This document shows, one piece after another, positions 1 to 9,231 of a stretch of 48,921 bases of DNA. Origin of the DNA: Comamonadaceae bacterium (GTDB lineage: Bacteria; Pseudomonadota; Gammaproteobacteria; Burkholderiales; Burkholderiaceae_C); the NCBI GenBank assembly GCA_008080595.1, contig VIKI01000083.1:1-48921 (forward strand), read 5' to 3'. The position numbers and the translations under genes are program-made. Numbering within the stretch: the stretch's first letter is position 1; the number at the start of each line of letters is the position of its first letter. A model generated the notes under the pieces. The model did no database searches, had not been told where the DNA came from, and saw nothing but the letters and a program-made list of their open reading frames with translations.

Positions 1-449
1 CTTTGATGAGCCGCACCGAGGACACGGCGAGCTCCTTGATTTCGTCCTTGCTCATGCCAAACACGATCTCACGAAACGCGGGTGAGGTGGCGTTGTAGAC
101 GTGCACGATGGCGCGGCGTGCGCCTTTGAGTGATTCGAGGGTGCGGCGGATCAGGTGTTCGCGTGACTGGGTCAGCACCTCGATGGTCACATCGTCGGGG
201 ATGTTGCCGCCTTCGATCAGGGCGCGCACAAAGTCAAACTCGGTTTGCGAGGCGCTGGGGAAGGCGACTTCAATCTCTTTGAACCCGACCTGGCACAGGG
301 TGCGAAACATGCGCATCTTGCGCTCCACGTTCATCGGCTCAAACAGCGACTGGTTGCCATCACGCAGATCAGAGCTCATCCAGATCGGGGCTGCGGTGAT
401 GCTGCGTGAGGGCCATTGGCGGTTGGGCAAGTCGATGCTGGGGAAGGCC
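1..449 (-). CDS. leuA: 2-isopropylmalate synthase, N-terminal part (truncated by window edge)
   Basis: Reverse-strand reading gives ...[81 protein letters not shown]..., typical of long-type LeuA. The first in-frame ATG is at about 379, but homology-like sequence extends upstream to about 449 without a clear start. Confidence 0.85.
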
Positions 450-682
450 TCTGGAAGCGATAAGGGACAGTGAGGGTTATCTTAGGCTTGGAGGCGGGGT
501 GGATGATTGCGTTTTTGCTCTTTAATTCAATAATTTAGACAAACTATTGCTGAGTTTTATCTATTCTGGCAATTTTCAATAACTCAATGAGATTCATTGG
601 ATGTTGGTCTGCTTGCGGGTGGAGTCGGCGTAGTGCTGTGGTGGTCGGTCGGATTTTTAAATCCTGGCATCCGCGCATCGCT

Positions 683-1720
683 CTACCATCTAGGACGCGT
701 CCCTAGTCCCTTGATCCATATAGCTGGATGATCCTCGCCGGGTGGTGATCCAATACCGACATCTACACGAGGCAGCCATATAGTCCCCGTCAAGTTAAGC
801 GGCTCCGTTGTCTTTCGCAGCAGGTCTGCACGGCTGCCGATTACATAGCGGCAACAGTCGGCCGCAATCGTTGCGTTTAATCGCTTCACTTGTTCTTTTC
901 TTGCGTCCGTATGCCTTGTGCGTCGTCCGTTGCCGTTCATGACAAGCGCTGCATTGCTTGACAGCGGAAAAAGGACATGCGCGTGAAGCGATCCGTAACC
1001 CAGCGGGAGGTCTTCTGTGCCCAACAAGGGGGACAACACGACAGGCGAATCAGAGGTAATGTATTCAACGCCATCTCCTGGCGCGTGAACGATTGTCCAG
1101 TCTCTGTCAAAAAGCGTCGCCGCTATCGTCGACCATGTCTTGAGAGACGTTGCACGTGCCATTTCGTCAGGGATGTTGATGCGGAAATGTTCACCGCTGA
1201 CCATTTCAAGCATCTGCTCCGCGAGTCTGCGAAGCTCTGCCTCAGACGTGTTGGCTGGCTTCGATTTTTTGACCAACTTGTATGCAGCTTCTTCATTCGG
1301 CACGGCCAGCTTCAGTTTGGTTCGCTCAGCCTTCTCACGCACGCTACGGGACTCCGCAAGGGCGGCAGGTGTTCGTATCGCGTGCATCGCGACGAACAGC
1401 GCAAGGTATTCCCGATCCTCGTCGCTGAGTGGCATCTTGGAAACTGCGGACTTCAAAGCCGATCCTGCTCGACTTTCAACAATTCCGAATAGCGCTTCGA
1501 GTTCGAATCGCTGTCTATCGCTGCCGTCGATGAAGGTGTAGATGTGCTCTTGGACGACTGCCTTCTTCGGGGGCAACGAAAAAAGGCTACCGTTCGTTCG
1601 GTCGTAAACCGCTACGCGCTTATTCTCGGCGAAACCATTGAGATAAAACCTTGACACGTAGTGCTGCTGAGCCGGTCCATGAGTGATTGGTTTCGCGAAG
1701 AGACGATCAAATGCGTTCAT
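683..1720 (-). CDS. DUF4238-like protein (HYVSRFYL motif)
   Basis: 345-aa ORF with N-terminal QQHYVSRFYLNGF, resembling the DUF4238 family start. Confidence 0.6.
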   Translation of the reverse strand: MNAFDRLFAKPITHGPAQQHYVSRFYLNGFAENKRVAVYDRTNGSLFSLPPKKAVVQEHIYTFIDGSDRQRFELEALFGIVESRAGSALKSAVSKMPLSDEDREYLALFVAMHAIRTPAALAESRSVREKAERTKLKLAVPNEEAAYKLVKKSKPANTSEAELRRLAEQMLEMVSGEHFRINIPDEMARATSLKTWSTIAATLFDRDWTIVHAPGDGVEYITSDSPVVLSPLLGTEDLPLGYGSLHAHVLFPLSSNAALVMNGNGRRTRHTDARKEQVKRLNATIAADCCRYVIGSRADLLRKTTEPLNLTGTIWLPRVDVGIGSPPGEDHPAIWIKGLGTRPRW

Positions 1721-2467
1721 AACCGCAAAGGTATGTCAAAACAGAAGCGAACGCAATACGTAGCGGTTAAAGCTCTGGTGGGGTCACTCTCAGATCGGAT
1801 TCTGGTAGATGAGTGATCCGCCAAATGGGCGAAGCGTCCTAGTGTCAGTGTCTGGTTTTCGCCCATGACTTTGAGGCTGCGGGCATCCGGTATAGCGAGA
1901 ACCGGCACAGCGTTCAGTCCGATGACTCTGGCTGTCAAGTAGACGAAGGAAACCAACAAGGTAAACCAAATCGTGGTGCGCGTTGTGTTGCCCGATAAGA
2001 GCGCATTCAAAAAAGAACACGCGGACTCAATTACAAATTGCTCTTCAGTTTTTATGAATATTGCGCAAGCAGCAATTTAAAAAAACAGGAAACCCAAACC
2101 TGCAAGACTCATGATGTCGCTTGAATCCGTGCGATGTGTTTTGATGCGCACCATCTTGAACCGTCCCAACGAGACCTTCCGCCAACTCAAGACATAGCCC
2201 GAGCACAACGGTGTCAAGCTCAAAGAATCACTCACCCAACTGAAGCAGCCCAGTGTTCAAGTCAGTAGCCGAAGCAGCAATATGACCGATAGGTCATTTC
2301 CACCCCCAGCTCCATCCCAACCCACCCCAAAATGACCGAACGGTAAGTACCAGGGCAAATCATGGACGAAAGCAGCAAAATCATCCCGAGCGGTCATTTT
2401 TTGACATCCACCGGCAAGGTAATCCAGACCACCGCCGAACTCGGCCAGCTCCTCGTCCAACCCAGTT

Positions 2468-3199
2468 TCAAACTGGCGCATAAGCCCCTGTGCCGCCAGG
2501 CCAAGATGTCAGCACCTCATACCCTGAAGGCGTGACAGCCACCATGTGTTCAAACTGGGCGGACAGAGACCTGTCCTTGGTCACAACCGTCCACTTGTCG
2601 GGTAGTTGCTTGGTTTCGCGTTGGCCTGCGTTAAGCATCGGCTCGATGGTGAAAACCATCCCGGCCTCCAGCTTGACCCCTTGCCCGCAGTATTCGCGCA
2701 CCACGCTGAAACGCGCCGCCTGAGCGACTGACTGGATGGCGTGGCCAATATCTCCCAGCGTCGCGCCCGGCTTGACTTGCCGGATGCCGGCCAACAATGC
2801 TTCGTAAGTCGTCTCAACCAAACGCCGGGCCAACACGCTGGGGGTGCCGACGAAAAACATGCGGCTGGTGTCGCCAAACCAGCCATCCTTGAGGACGGCC
2901 ACATCGATGTTGACGATGTCTCCTTTCTTCAGAATCTTGGTCGCAGAGGGGATGCCGTGGCACACCACTTGGTTGACGGAGGTGAGGATGGTTTTGGGAT
3001 ATCCGTGATAACCCAGGTTTGCCGGAATGGCATCCTGGACATTCACGATGTGGTCGTGGCAGATTTGGTCAAGCGTCTGCGTGCTCACCCCCGGCACGAC
3101 ATGCGCCTCGATCATGCCGAGTACTTCTGCGGCAAGCCTGCCGGCCCGCCGCGCCATCTCGAGTTCGTCGGCGCAGTGGATGGGAACGCCGTGCGACAT
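2468..3199 (-). CDS. map: Type I methionine aminopeptidase, apparently with an internal in-frame loss including the CGHGIG region
   Basis: 243 aa; GDIVNIDVAVLKDGWFGDTSRMF, FTIEPML and SLSAQFEHMV motifs of MetAP. VVREYCGQGVKLEAGM lacks the usual HGIG...EEPQVLHYGRPG segment. Confidence 0.85.
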   Translation of the reverse strand: MSHGVPIHCADELEMARRAGRLAAEVLGMIEAHVVPGVSTQTLDQICHDHIVNVQDAIPANLGYHGYPKTILTSVNQVVCHGIPSATKILKKGDIVNIDVAVLKDGWFGDTSRMFFVGTPSVLARRLVETTYEALLAGIRQVKPGATLGDIGHAIQSVAQAARFSVVREYCGQGVKLEAGMVFTIEPMLNAGQRETKQLPDKWTVVTKDRSLSAQFEHMVAVTPSGYEVLTSWPGGTGAYAPV

Positions 3200-3453
3200 C
3201 AGTTTTCTCCAACTGAGGATGCGCCGGACTTGCCAAGTTGGCCTGAGGCAGCCATGGTGATGTCCAGCCCCCCCGCGAGTTCAGCCTGTATCAACAGTTG
3301 GCAGATTTCCCGGTAGTCCAACTCCGGGTGCATCTCCGTCAGCATGCCAACACGCATCCAGTGCTCAGCCTGAGCATTGATAGACCGGCTCAAGGCACTC
3401 CCTGCCACGCGCAGGTTCTCGTGCATCTGGTCTGAAATTTTGACAATACCCAT
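3199..3453 (-). CDS. ParD-like antitoxin-family protein
   Basis: 84 aa, MGIVKISDQMHENLRVAGSALSRSINAQAEHWMRVGML...; its stop overlaps the map start codon (ATGA) at 3197-3201. Confidence 0.65.
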   Translation of the reverse strand: MGIVKISDQMHENLRVAGSALSRSINAQAEHWMRVGMLTEMHPELDYREICQLLIQAELAGGLDITMAASGQLGKSGASSVGEN

Positions 3454-3464
3454 CAGCCACCTAT

Positions 3465-3499
3465 ATATGAAACATATATAAATTGTATATGTTTCATAT
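3465..3499. promoter_or_regulatory. Operator-like perfect inverted repeat upstream of the parD-like/map pair
   Basis: ATATGAAACATATA (3465-3478), 7-nt spacer, TATATGTTTCATAT (3486-3499). Each arm also contains an ATATG-N3-CATAT palindrome. Confidence 0.7.
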
Positions 3500-3552
3500 G
3501 GTTTTTAAGGAAACCATTCCCGCAAAGCCTGGGGATGATCTGTTTTATTGAT

Positions 3553-3610
3553 GAAAATCAGGCTGTAGCCCTTATGGATATTGCGTAAACAGCTATCATT
3601 TTTATATCAA
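3553..3610 (+). repeat. Dispersed repeat copy (AATCAGGCTGTAGCCCTTATGGATATTGCGTAAACAGCTATCATTTTTATATC)
   Basis: Shares GGCTGTAGCCCTTNTGNATATTGCGNAANCAGCTAT with the copy at 28044-28095. Confidence 0.75.
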
Positions 3611-3627
3611 AATACAGAAGCACACCT

Positions 3628-4101
3628 TCAACCCACCGGAAGTTCAACCCGCTGAACCACACTCTCCTGGGCAGCAATGAACGCATCAAGGGTAGTGAAC
3701 AGGTTTTCAAGCATGTCCTTGCCCAGCGCCTGTTGCAACAACAAATACTGCGCATCAATGAGCGGTGCCATTTGGCTGATCAACTGGTCGCCCTGGGCTG
3801 CCAGACGCACCGAAACCCGCCGCAGATCACCTTCAACGCGGCTGCGCTGAATCAGCCCCAGGTCTTCCATGCGGGCCAGCATGCCGGCCATGCTGGCGCT
3901 GTGGAACTGGCACTGGTCACAAATCTCACGGGGCTCAAGCTGCCCATACTCATCCAGCAGCCGCAAGATTCGCCACTGCTGCTCGGTCAGCCCAAAGTGA
4001 TTCAGGATCGGCCGAAAGTGGCCCATGAGACATTCGCGGGCCTTTAACAGGTGTTGCGGCAAATTGTGGTGGCTAACCCGCGGCTTTGGTTGGGAGGTCA
4101 T
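3628..4101 (-). CDS. MarR-family transcriptional regulator (HpaR-like)
   Basis: 157 aa with winged-helix signature LTEQQWRILRLLDEYGQLEPREICDQCQFHSASMAGMLARMEDLGLIQR. Confidence 0.8.
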   Translation of the reverse strand: MTSQPKPRVSHHNLPQHLLKARECLMGHFRPILNHFGLTEQQWRILRLLDEYGQLEPREICDQCQFHSASMAGMLARMEDLGLIQRSRVEGDLRRVSVRLAAQGDQLISQMAPLIDAQYLLLQQALGKDMLENLFTTLDAFIAAQESVVQRVELPVG

Positions 4102-4115
4102 GGCGTGCCCGATGA

Positions 4116-4154
4116 CACTAATATATTAGTGATTAAAATAACTAGCATGTTAGT
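4116..4154. promoter_or_regulatory. Probable MarR operator pair in divergent intergenic region
   Basis: Perfect palindrome CACTAATATATTAGTG (4116-4131) plus imperfect palindrome ACTAGCATGTTAGT (4141-4154), about 24 bp centre to centre. Confidence 0.6.
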
Positions 4155-4187
4155 AATTAAAACGACAATTCCAAGAGAGCATCCGAG

Positions 4188-5129
4188 ATGATCGTCCGAG
4201 ACCGTCCTTCTGGACTCAAGATGTTCCTGCTTTTGCGGGGTTCCATCCTGCCAAAGATTTTGCCATCCCTGGTAGCCACCACCCTCATTGCCGTCCTGGT
4301 GACGGTATCCCATGGTGATCTGTTTGCCCTCAAGATCACCTTGACCACGATTCCCTTCAGTTTGATCGGGTTGCCGATTGCCATTTTTCTGGGGTTCCGC
4401 AACACGGCGGCTTACGACCGGTTTTGGGAAGGCCGCAAGCTGTGGGGCGAGTTGGTGCTGCGCACACGCAATTTGTCACGTCAATGCTGCAGCCTGATCG
4501 CAGATAAGCAGCCCGCCACGGCCCCGCTTGGCCTGGCCGATGTCCGGGTGCGCATGGTTTTCCGTGCCATTGCGTTCGCACACGCCCTGCGCTTGCTGTT
4601 GCGCGACGAAGCAGAAGTGCATGAATTTGAGGGACTGCTGGTCGCAGCTGAGCTGGCGGGCATTCGTCAGGCAAGCAATCCACCCGACTACTTGATGAAA
4701 AAAATGGGCGAAGACTTGGCCCTTTGCCTGCGGGAAAAGCGAATTGACTCTTGCCTGGCCAGCAACGTGGATGCCACGCTGTCTGGCATGTGCGCCGCAG
4801 CCGCCAGCTGTGAGCGCATCAAAAGCACGCCCATTCCCTTCTCGTACACCTTGCTGTTGCACCGCACGGCCTACTTGTATTGCTTTCTGCTGCCTTTCGG
4901 CTTGGTGGACTCGGTTGGCTTCATGACCCCTTTTGTCGTCGCCATCGTGGCCTACACCTTCTTTGGCCTGGATGCCTTGGGTGATGAAATTGAAGAACCG
5001 TTTGGCGTGGATGCCAACGATCTGCCCCTCAATGCCATTTGCCGCGCCATCGAGATCAATCTGCGGGAGTCCCTGGGAGACGTGAACCTGCCCAAGCCGC
5101 TGACAGCTAGCAACTATTGCCTGACCTGA
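4188..5129 (+). CDS. Bestrophin-like (YneE/UPF0187) membrane protein
   Basis: 313 aa; GFRNTAAYDRFWEGRKLWGELV and FVVAIVAYTFFGLDALGDEIEEPFG motifs. Confidence 0.85.
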   Translation: MIVRDRPSGLKMFLLLRGSILPKILPSLVATTLIAVLVTVSHGDLFALKITLTTIPFSLIGLPIAIFLGFRNTAAYDRFWEGRKLWGELVLRTRNLSRQCCSLIADKQPATAPLGLADVRVRMVFRAIAFAHALRLLLRDEAEVHEFEGLLVAAELAGIRQASNPPDYLMKKMGEDLALCLREKRIDSCLASNVDATLSGMCAAAASCERIKSTPIPFSYTLLLHRTAYLYCFLLPFGLVDSVGFMTPFVVAIVAYTFFGLDALGDEIEEPFGVDANDLPLNAICRAIEINLRESLGDVNLPKPLTASNYCLT

Positions 5130-5158
5130 AACCACCACCCACCGAAAGCAAGCCAACG

Positions 5159-6685
5159 ATGCAGAACCCACTTCAAGACCGAATCCGACTCCCCGCACTG
5201 CGTGAGCGTGTGACCACTGCCGAGGCCGCCGCGCAGTGGATTCAAGATGGCATGACCATTGGCATGAGTGGCTTCACCCGTGCCGGTGATGCCAAAGTCG
5301 TCCCCATGGCCCTGGCCAAACGGGCCAGCACCGAAGACCTTAAGATCACCCTGATGACCGGGGCCTCGCTGGGCAGTGATGTCGACAAGACCCTGACCGA
5401 GGCCGGTGTGCTGGCGCGCCGCCTGCCTTTTCAAGCCGACCCGGTGCTGCGTGCGGCCATCAACCGTGGCGACGTGATGTTTGTCGACCAACACCTGTCC
5501 GAGACGGTGGAGCTGCTGCGCACCCGGCAAATGGCGCCGATTGACATTGCCGTCATTGAAGCGGTGGCCATCACCGAAACCGGGGCACTCATTCCCACCA
5601 CCTCGGTGGGCAACAGCGCCAGCTTTGCGATTCTGGCCGACAAGGTGATTGTGGAGATCAACCTGACCCAGTCGCTGGAGTTGGAAGGCCTGCACGACAT
5701 TTTTATCCCCAAACACCGCCCGCAACGCGAACCGATGCCGCTGATGTCGGTGCAGGATCGCATTGGCAGCAGCGTGATCGAGATTCCCCCTGAAAAGATC
5801 GTGGCCATCGTCATCACCGAAAAGCTCGACAGCGCCTCCAACATCCTCCCGGCCGATGCCGAAACCGCCGCCATTGCTGCGCACCTGGTGGAGTTTTTCA
5901 AAGGCGAAGTGGCGCAAGGCCGTTTGAGCAAGAGCCTGCTGCCGATGCAAGCCGGTATTGGCACCATTGCCAACGCCGTCATGCAAGGCTTTATTGACAG
6001 CCCGTTCGAGCACCTGAGCATGTATTCCGAGGTGTTGCAGGATTCCACCTTTGACCTGTTTGATGCCGGCAAGCTCGACTTTGCCTCTGGCTCATCCATC
6101 ACCCTGTCACCCCAGAAAAGCCGGGAAGTGTTTGGCAACATCGGCAAGTACAAAGACCGCCTGGTGCTGCGCCCGCAAGAGGTCAGCAACCACCCAGAAC
6201 TGATCCGCCGCCTGGGCATCATTGCCATCAACACCGCACTGGAAGCCGACATCTACGGCAACGTCAACTCCACCCATGTGCTGGGCACTCACATGATGAA
6301 CGGCATTGGCGGCTCAGGCGACTTTGCACGCAATGCCTACCTTTCGGTGTTTGCCACCAAAGCCACCGCCAAAAACGGCCTGATCTCCAGCATCGTCCCC
6401 ATGGTCTCGCACGTGGATCACACCGAGCACGACGTGGACATCATCGTCACCGAAGTGGGCCTGGCCGATTTGCGCGGCCTGGCCCCACGCGAGCGTGCCC
6501 AAGTCATCATCAACCGCTGCGTGGCCGAGCCCTACCGCGCCATGCTGAATGACTATGTGGCGCGCGCCAACCAAGGCGGCGGACAAACACCCCATGTACT
6601 GCAAGAGGCGTTTGCCTGGCATCAGAATTTCAGCCAAACCGGGTCGATGTTGCCAGTGAATGCCCCTGTGCCCGGGCAACCCTGA
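5159..6685 (+). CDS. Acetyl-CoA hydrolase/succinyl-CoA:acetate (propionate) CoA-transferase family
   Basis: Long ORF; GMSGFTRAGDAKVVPMALAKR, NVNSTHVLGTHMMNGIGGSGDFARNAYLSVF and HDVDIIVTEVGLADLRGLAPRERA motifs. Confidence 0.9.
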   Translation: MQNPLQDRIRLPALRERVTTAEAAAQWIQDGMTIGMSGFTRAGDAKVVPMALAKRASTEDLKITLMTGASLGSDVDKTLTEAGVLARRLPFQADPVLRAAINRGDVMFVDQHLSETVELLRTRQMAPIDIAVIEAVAITETGALIPTTSVGNSASFAILADKVIVEINLTQSLELEGLHDIFIPKHRPQREPMPLMSVQDRIGSSVIEIPPEKIVAIVITEKLDSASNILPADAETAAIAAHLVEFFKGEVAQGRLSKSLLPMQAGIGTIANAVMQGFIDSPFEHLSMYSEVLQDSTFDLFDAGKLDFASGSSITLSPQKSREVFGNIGKYKDRLVLRPQEVSNHPELIRRLGIIAINTALEADIYGNVNSTHVLGTHMMNGIGGSGDFARNAYLSVFATKATAKNGLISSIVPMVSHVDHTEHDVDIIVTEVGLADLRGLAPRERAQVIINRCVAEPYRAMLNDYVARANQGGGQTPHVLQEAFAWHQNFSQTGSMLPVNAPVPGQP

Positions 6686-6920
6686 ATCCAGGCGCATCGC
6701 CGCTGGACGGATTTCGGTCTTGAACAGAATTGCGCAGATCGAAGCAAGTTTCTTCGGAATAAGGCTGTTCTTGGGGGGGATGCCACGGAACTTGCCCCTG
6801 CCGCAGCTTTCAGTGGCTGTCCCGTGACAGCGCTGGTGCTTGTCTGAGGCATCACCAATGCTGGGACAATGATCTTTTTGTAGGCGGCTAATTGGTTTTT
6901 ACGGCTACGAAGGAGACCCT

Positions 6921-8864
6921 ATGAGTACCCCAAGTCCACCCCCTGAAAAATCAGCCACCTCATTGACGGCCCGCGCCCTGCGCCTTGCCTTGTTTCGCAT
7001 CGGGCTGGTATCGGTGTGCGCTGGCCTGGTTTCGTATTACGTCAATCAAATGTCGATTGAAGACGATGTACGCAAGCGGCTGGTGCTGTCGGTGGAGCAA
7101 ACCTTGCAGCGTGAATCCCTGCCGTTTCAAGAGATCATGGACGCGCAACGCAATTTTCTGGCCGAGTTCAAGGACATCTATGCCCAGCCGGATGAAAAGC
7201 AAGCACTGGTGCGCGATTTCGATCACATCTTTTATCGCCACGAAGATGGCTCCTACACCCAGCGCCCAGGTTTGTTTGAAGGCCAGGCGCTGCCAGATGG
7301 GCGGCGCTTCAAGGAAATGTCGGCCACCTATGCCCCCGACATGGCACCCACCGACGACACCAAGGCGCGATTTGCCCTGTCTTACATCCTGTCTCACAAA
7401 TACGGCAGCAGCGCCAAGGGGCGTTTGTTCAATTTCTATGGCGTGGTGCCTGAGAAGGGTTTCCCGATCTTTCAGGCGCAGGACATTGCCAAGGTGTTTA
7501 CCTACTCCGGCCCGGACGCACTCAAGCTCGAGACCTTCGAGTTTTACCAACGGGGTTTTGCTTCCGCCAGCCATGACCCTTTTTTTACGCTGATGTATTG
7601 GGATCCGTCCAACAAAGCCTGGATGACGACCATCGCCACACCGGATGTGGCCGATGCGTCTGGCCAACACAAAATAATGGCCTGTGTGGATGTGCTGTTG
7701 GACGAGTTGATGACTCGCACTGCCAAACCGTATCTGCCGGGCGCACATAGCACCCTGTTTCTGGCAGATGCCGACGGAACACTGATCTATCACCCGCAGT
7801 TTCTGGAATCCATCAAAAGCACGGAAGGCAAGGCCTCCATCAAGTCGCTCAACATCACCAACGACTATCCCCTGCTCCAAGCGGCCCGAGACCTGTCACC
7901 AGGCAAAGCCAGACTGGTTGAAACACACGACGACATCATGGCCATGGGGCTGATTCCCGGCACACCCTGGGTGCTGGCCGTGCACTACCCCAGGGCCTTG
8001 ATGATCCCCTCGATCATTGAGAATTTGGTGATTCTGGCCGCGCTTGGCCTGGTCACCTTGCTGGTTGAAATCTTTGTACTGCGCTCAATTCTCCAGAACC
8101 AGGTGGCGCTACCCCTGTCTCGCCTGATCCAGGCCACACGCACGGTCAGGCTGTTCAAGGAACGCCTGAACCACGATGTCCTGCCCATTCAATCCGCCGA
8201 TGAAATTGGCGAACTTGCACGGGAGTTTTCTCAAATGGCAGATCACATCTACGAAGCGCACGAGCAATTGGAGAGCAAGGTTCAGGAGCGCACCGCCGAA
8301 CTTGAAGCGGCGAACCGTCAACTGCAGGCACTGTCCAGCACCGATGGCTTGACCGGTATTGCCAACCGCCGCCGTTTCGATGAGGTGCTGGAGACGGAAT
8401 GGCAACGTGCTCAGCGTGCCGGTGGTTTTTTGTCGCTGGCCATCGCTGATGTGGATTGGTTCAAAAGGTATAACGACCACTACGGCCATCAGGCGGGCGA
8501 TGATTGCCTGCGCAGTGTGGTCAACGCGCTGCAATCGAATGTCCTGCGGGCTGGCGACTTGGTGGCCCGGTATGGAGGAGAGGAGTTTGCCGTGATCAGC
8601 ACATCGGTGGACAGAGCGCATGCGCTGGAATTTGCCCAAAGGCTGTGTAGCGCCGTACAAGCCAGGGCTTTGCCACACACAGCCTCGCCGCTGGGGTATG
8701 TCAGCATAAGCATCGGCATGGCCGTGACCCAACCGGTGCATGGCAGTGATGCAGCAGGCTTGTTGAAAAAAGCGGATGAGGCACTCTACCGAGCCAAGGC
8801 ACAAGGGCGAAATCAGGCGGTTCTGGCCGAGGATGAACAAAACCCTGAGGGAAATCAGTCTTGA
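6921..8864 (+). CDS. Membrane sensor diguanylate cyclase (periplasmic sensor + HAMP-like + GGDEF)
   Basis: 647 aa; C-terminal RAGDLVARYGGEEFAVIS shows an intact GGEEF active site and an RxxD (RAGD) I-site; N-terminal TM segment. Confidence 0.88.
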   Translation: MSTPSPPPEKSATSLTARALRLALFRIGLVSVCAGLVSYYVNQMSIEDDVRKRLVLSVEQTLQRESLPFQEIMDAQRNFLAEFKDIYAQPDEKQALVRDFDHIFYRHEDGSYTQRPGLFEGQALPDGRRFKEMSATYAPDMAPTDDTKARFALSYILSHKYGSSAKGRLFNFYGVVPEKGFPIFQAQDIAKVFTYSGPDALKLETFEFYQRGFASASHDPFFTLMYWDPSNKAWMTTIATPDVADASGQHKIMACVDVLLDELMTRTAKPYLPGAHSTLFLADADGTLIYHPQFLESIKSTEGKASIKSLNITNDYPLLQAARDLSPGKARLVETHDDIMAMGLIPGTPWVLAVHYPRALMIPSIIENLVILAALGLVTLLVEIFVLRSILQNQVALPLSRLIQATRTVRLFKERLNHDVLPIQSADEIGELAREFSQMADHIYEAHEQLESKVQERTAELEAANRQLQALSSTDGLTGIANRRRFDEVLETEWQRAQRAGGFLSLAIADVDWFKRYNDHYGHQAGDDCLRSVVNALQSNVLRAGDLVARYGGEEFAVISTSVDRAHALEFAQRLCSAVQARALPHTASPLGYVSISIGMAVTQPVHGSDAAGLLKKADEALYRAKAQGRNQAVLAEDEQNPEGNQS

Positions 8865-8893
8865 AGAAACTTGCCAGATAGTCGCTCGCCCGT

Positions 8894-9178
8894 TCAAACC
8901 GTTCGGGTTCGGTGTGCCCAGGCCACCACATGTGACAACAGGTCAGATGCGGGGATCCGTGTGGTCTGCACCGGTGAGTGGTTCCTCAATTCGGCATGGC
9001 TCATGTACCACTGCCCCCAATAGGCATCAAAGTATTTGAACCAACACTCGTTTCTGTCATTTTGGGTCAGGTACACGCCGGATTTCGACGGGTTCGCATC
9101 GGGGGCTGTATTCCACTGCACCCGATAGATGCCGAGGTACGAATCACTCAATGAGCTAGTGTGGCTTGTGTTCGTCAT
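8894..9178 (-). CDS. Hypothetical protein
   Basis: ORF from ATG 9178 (MTNTSHTSSLSDSYLGIYRVQWNTAPD...); no family recognised. Confidence 0.4.
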   Translation of the reverse strand: MTNTSHTSSLSDSYLGIYRVQWNTAPDANPSKSGVYLTQNDRNECWFKYFDAYWGQWYMSHAELRNHSPVQTTRIPASDLLSHVVAWAHRTRTV

Positions 9179-9231
9179 GGTGAGTCTCCACTTTGGGGGT
9201 TCGAGCTGCGTAGGCAACGATGTCTTGCCAA

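Noticed and set aside
1790-2020. Short minus-strand ORFs between the DUF4238 gene and map
   Set aside because: Overlapping frames with no recognisable domain; likely noncoding or remnant sequence.
4476-6013. Long minus-strand ORFs (240 aa and 299 aa) opposite the bestrophin-like and CoA-transferase genes
   Set aside because: Mirror ORFs with His/Gly/Gln-rich composition; the sense-strand proteins have clear family motifs.
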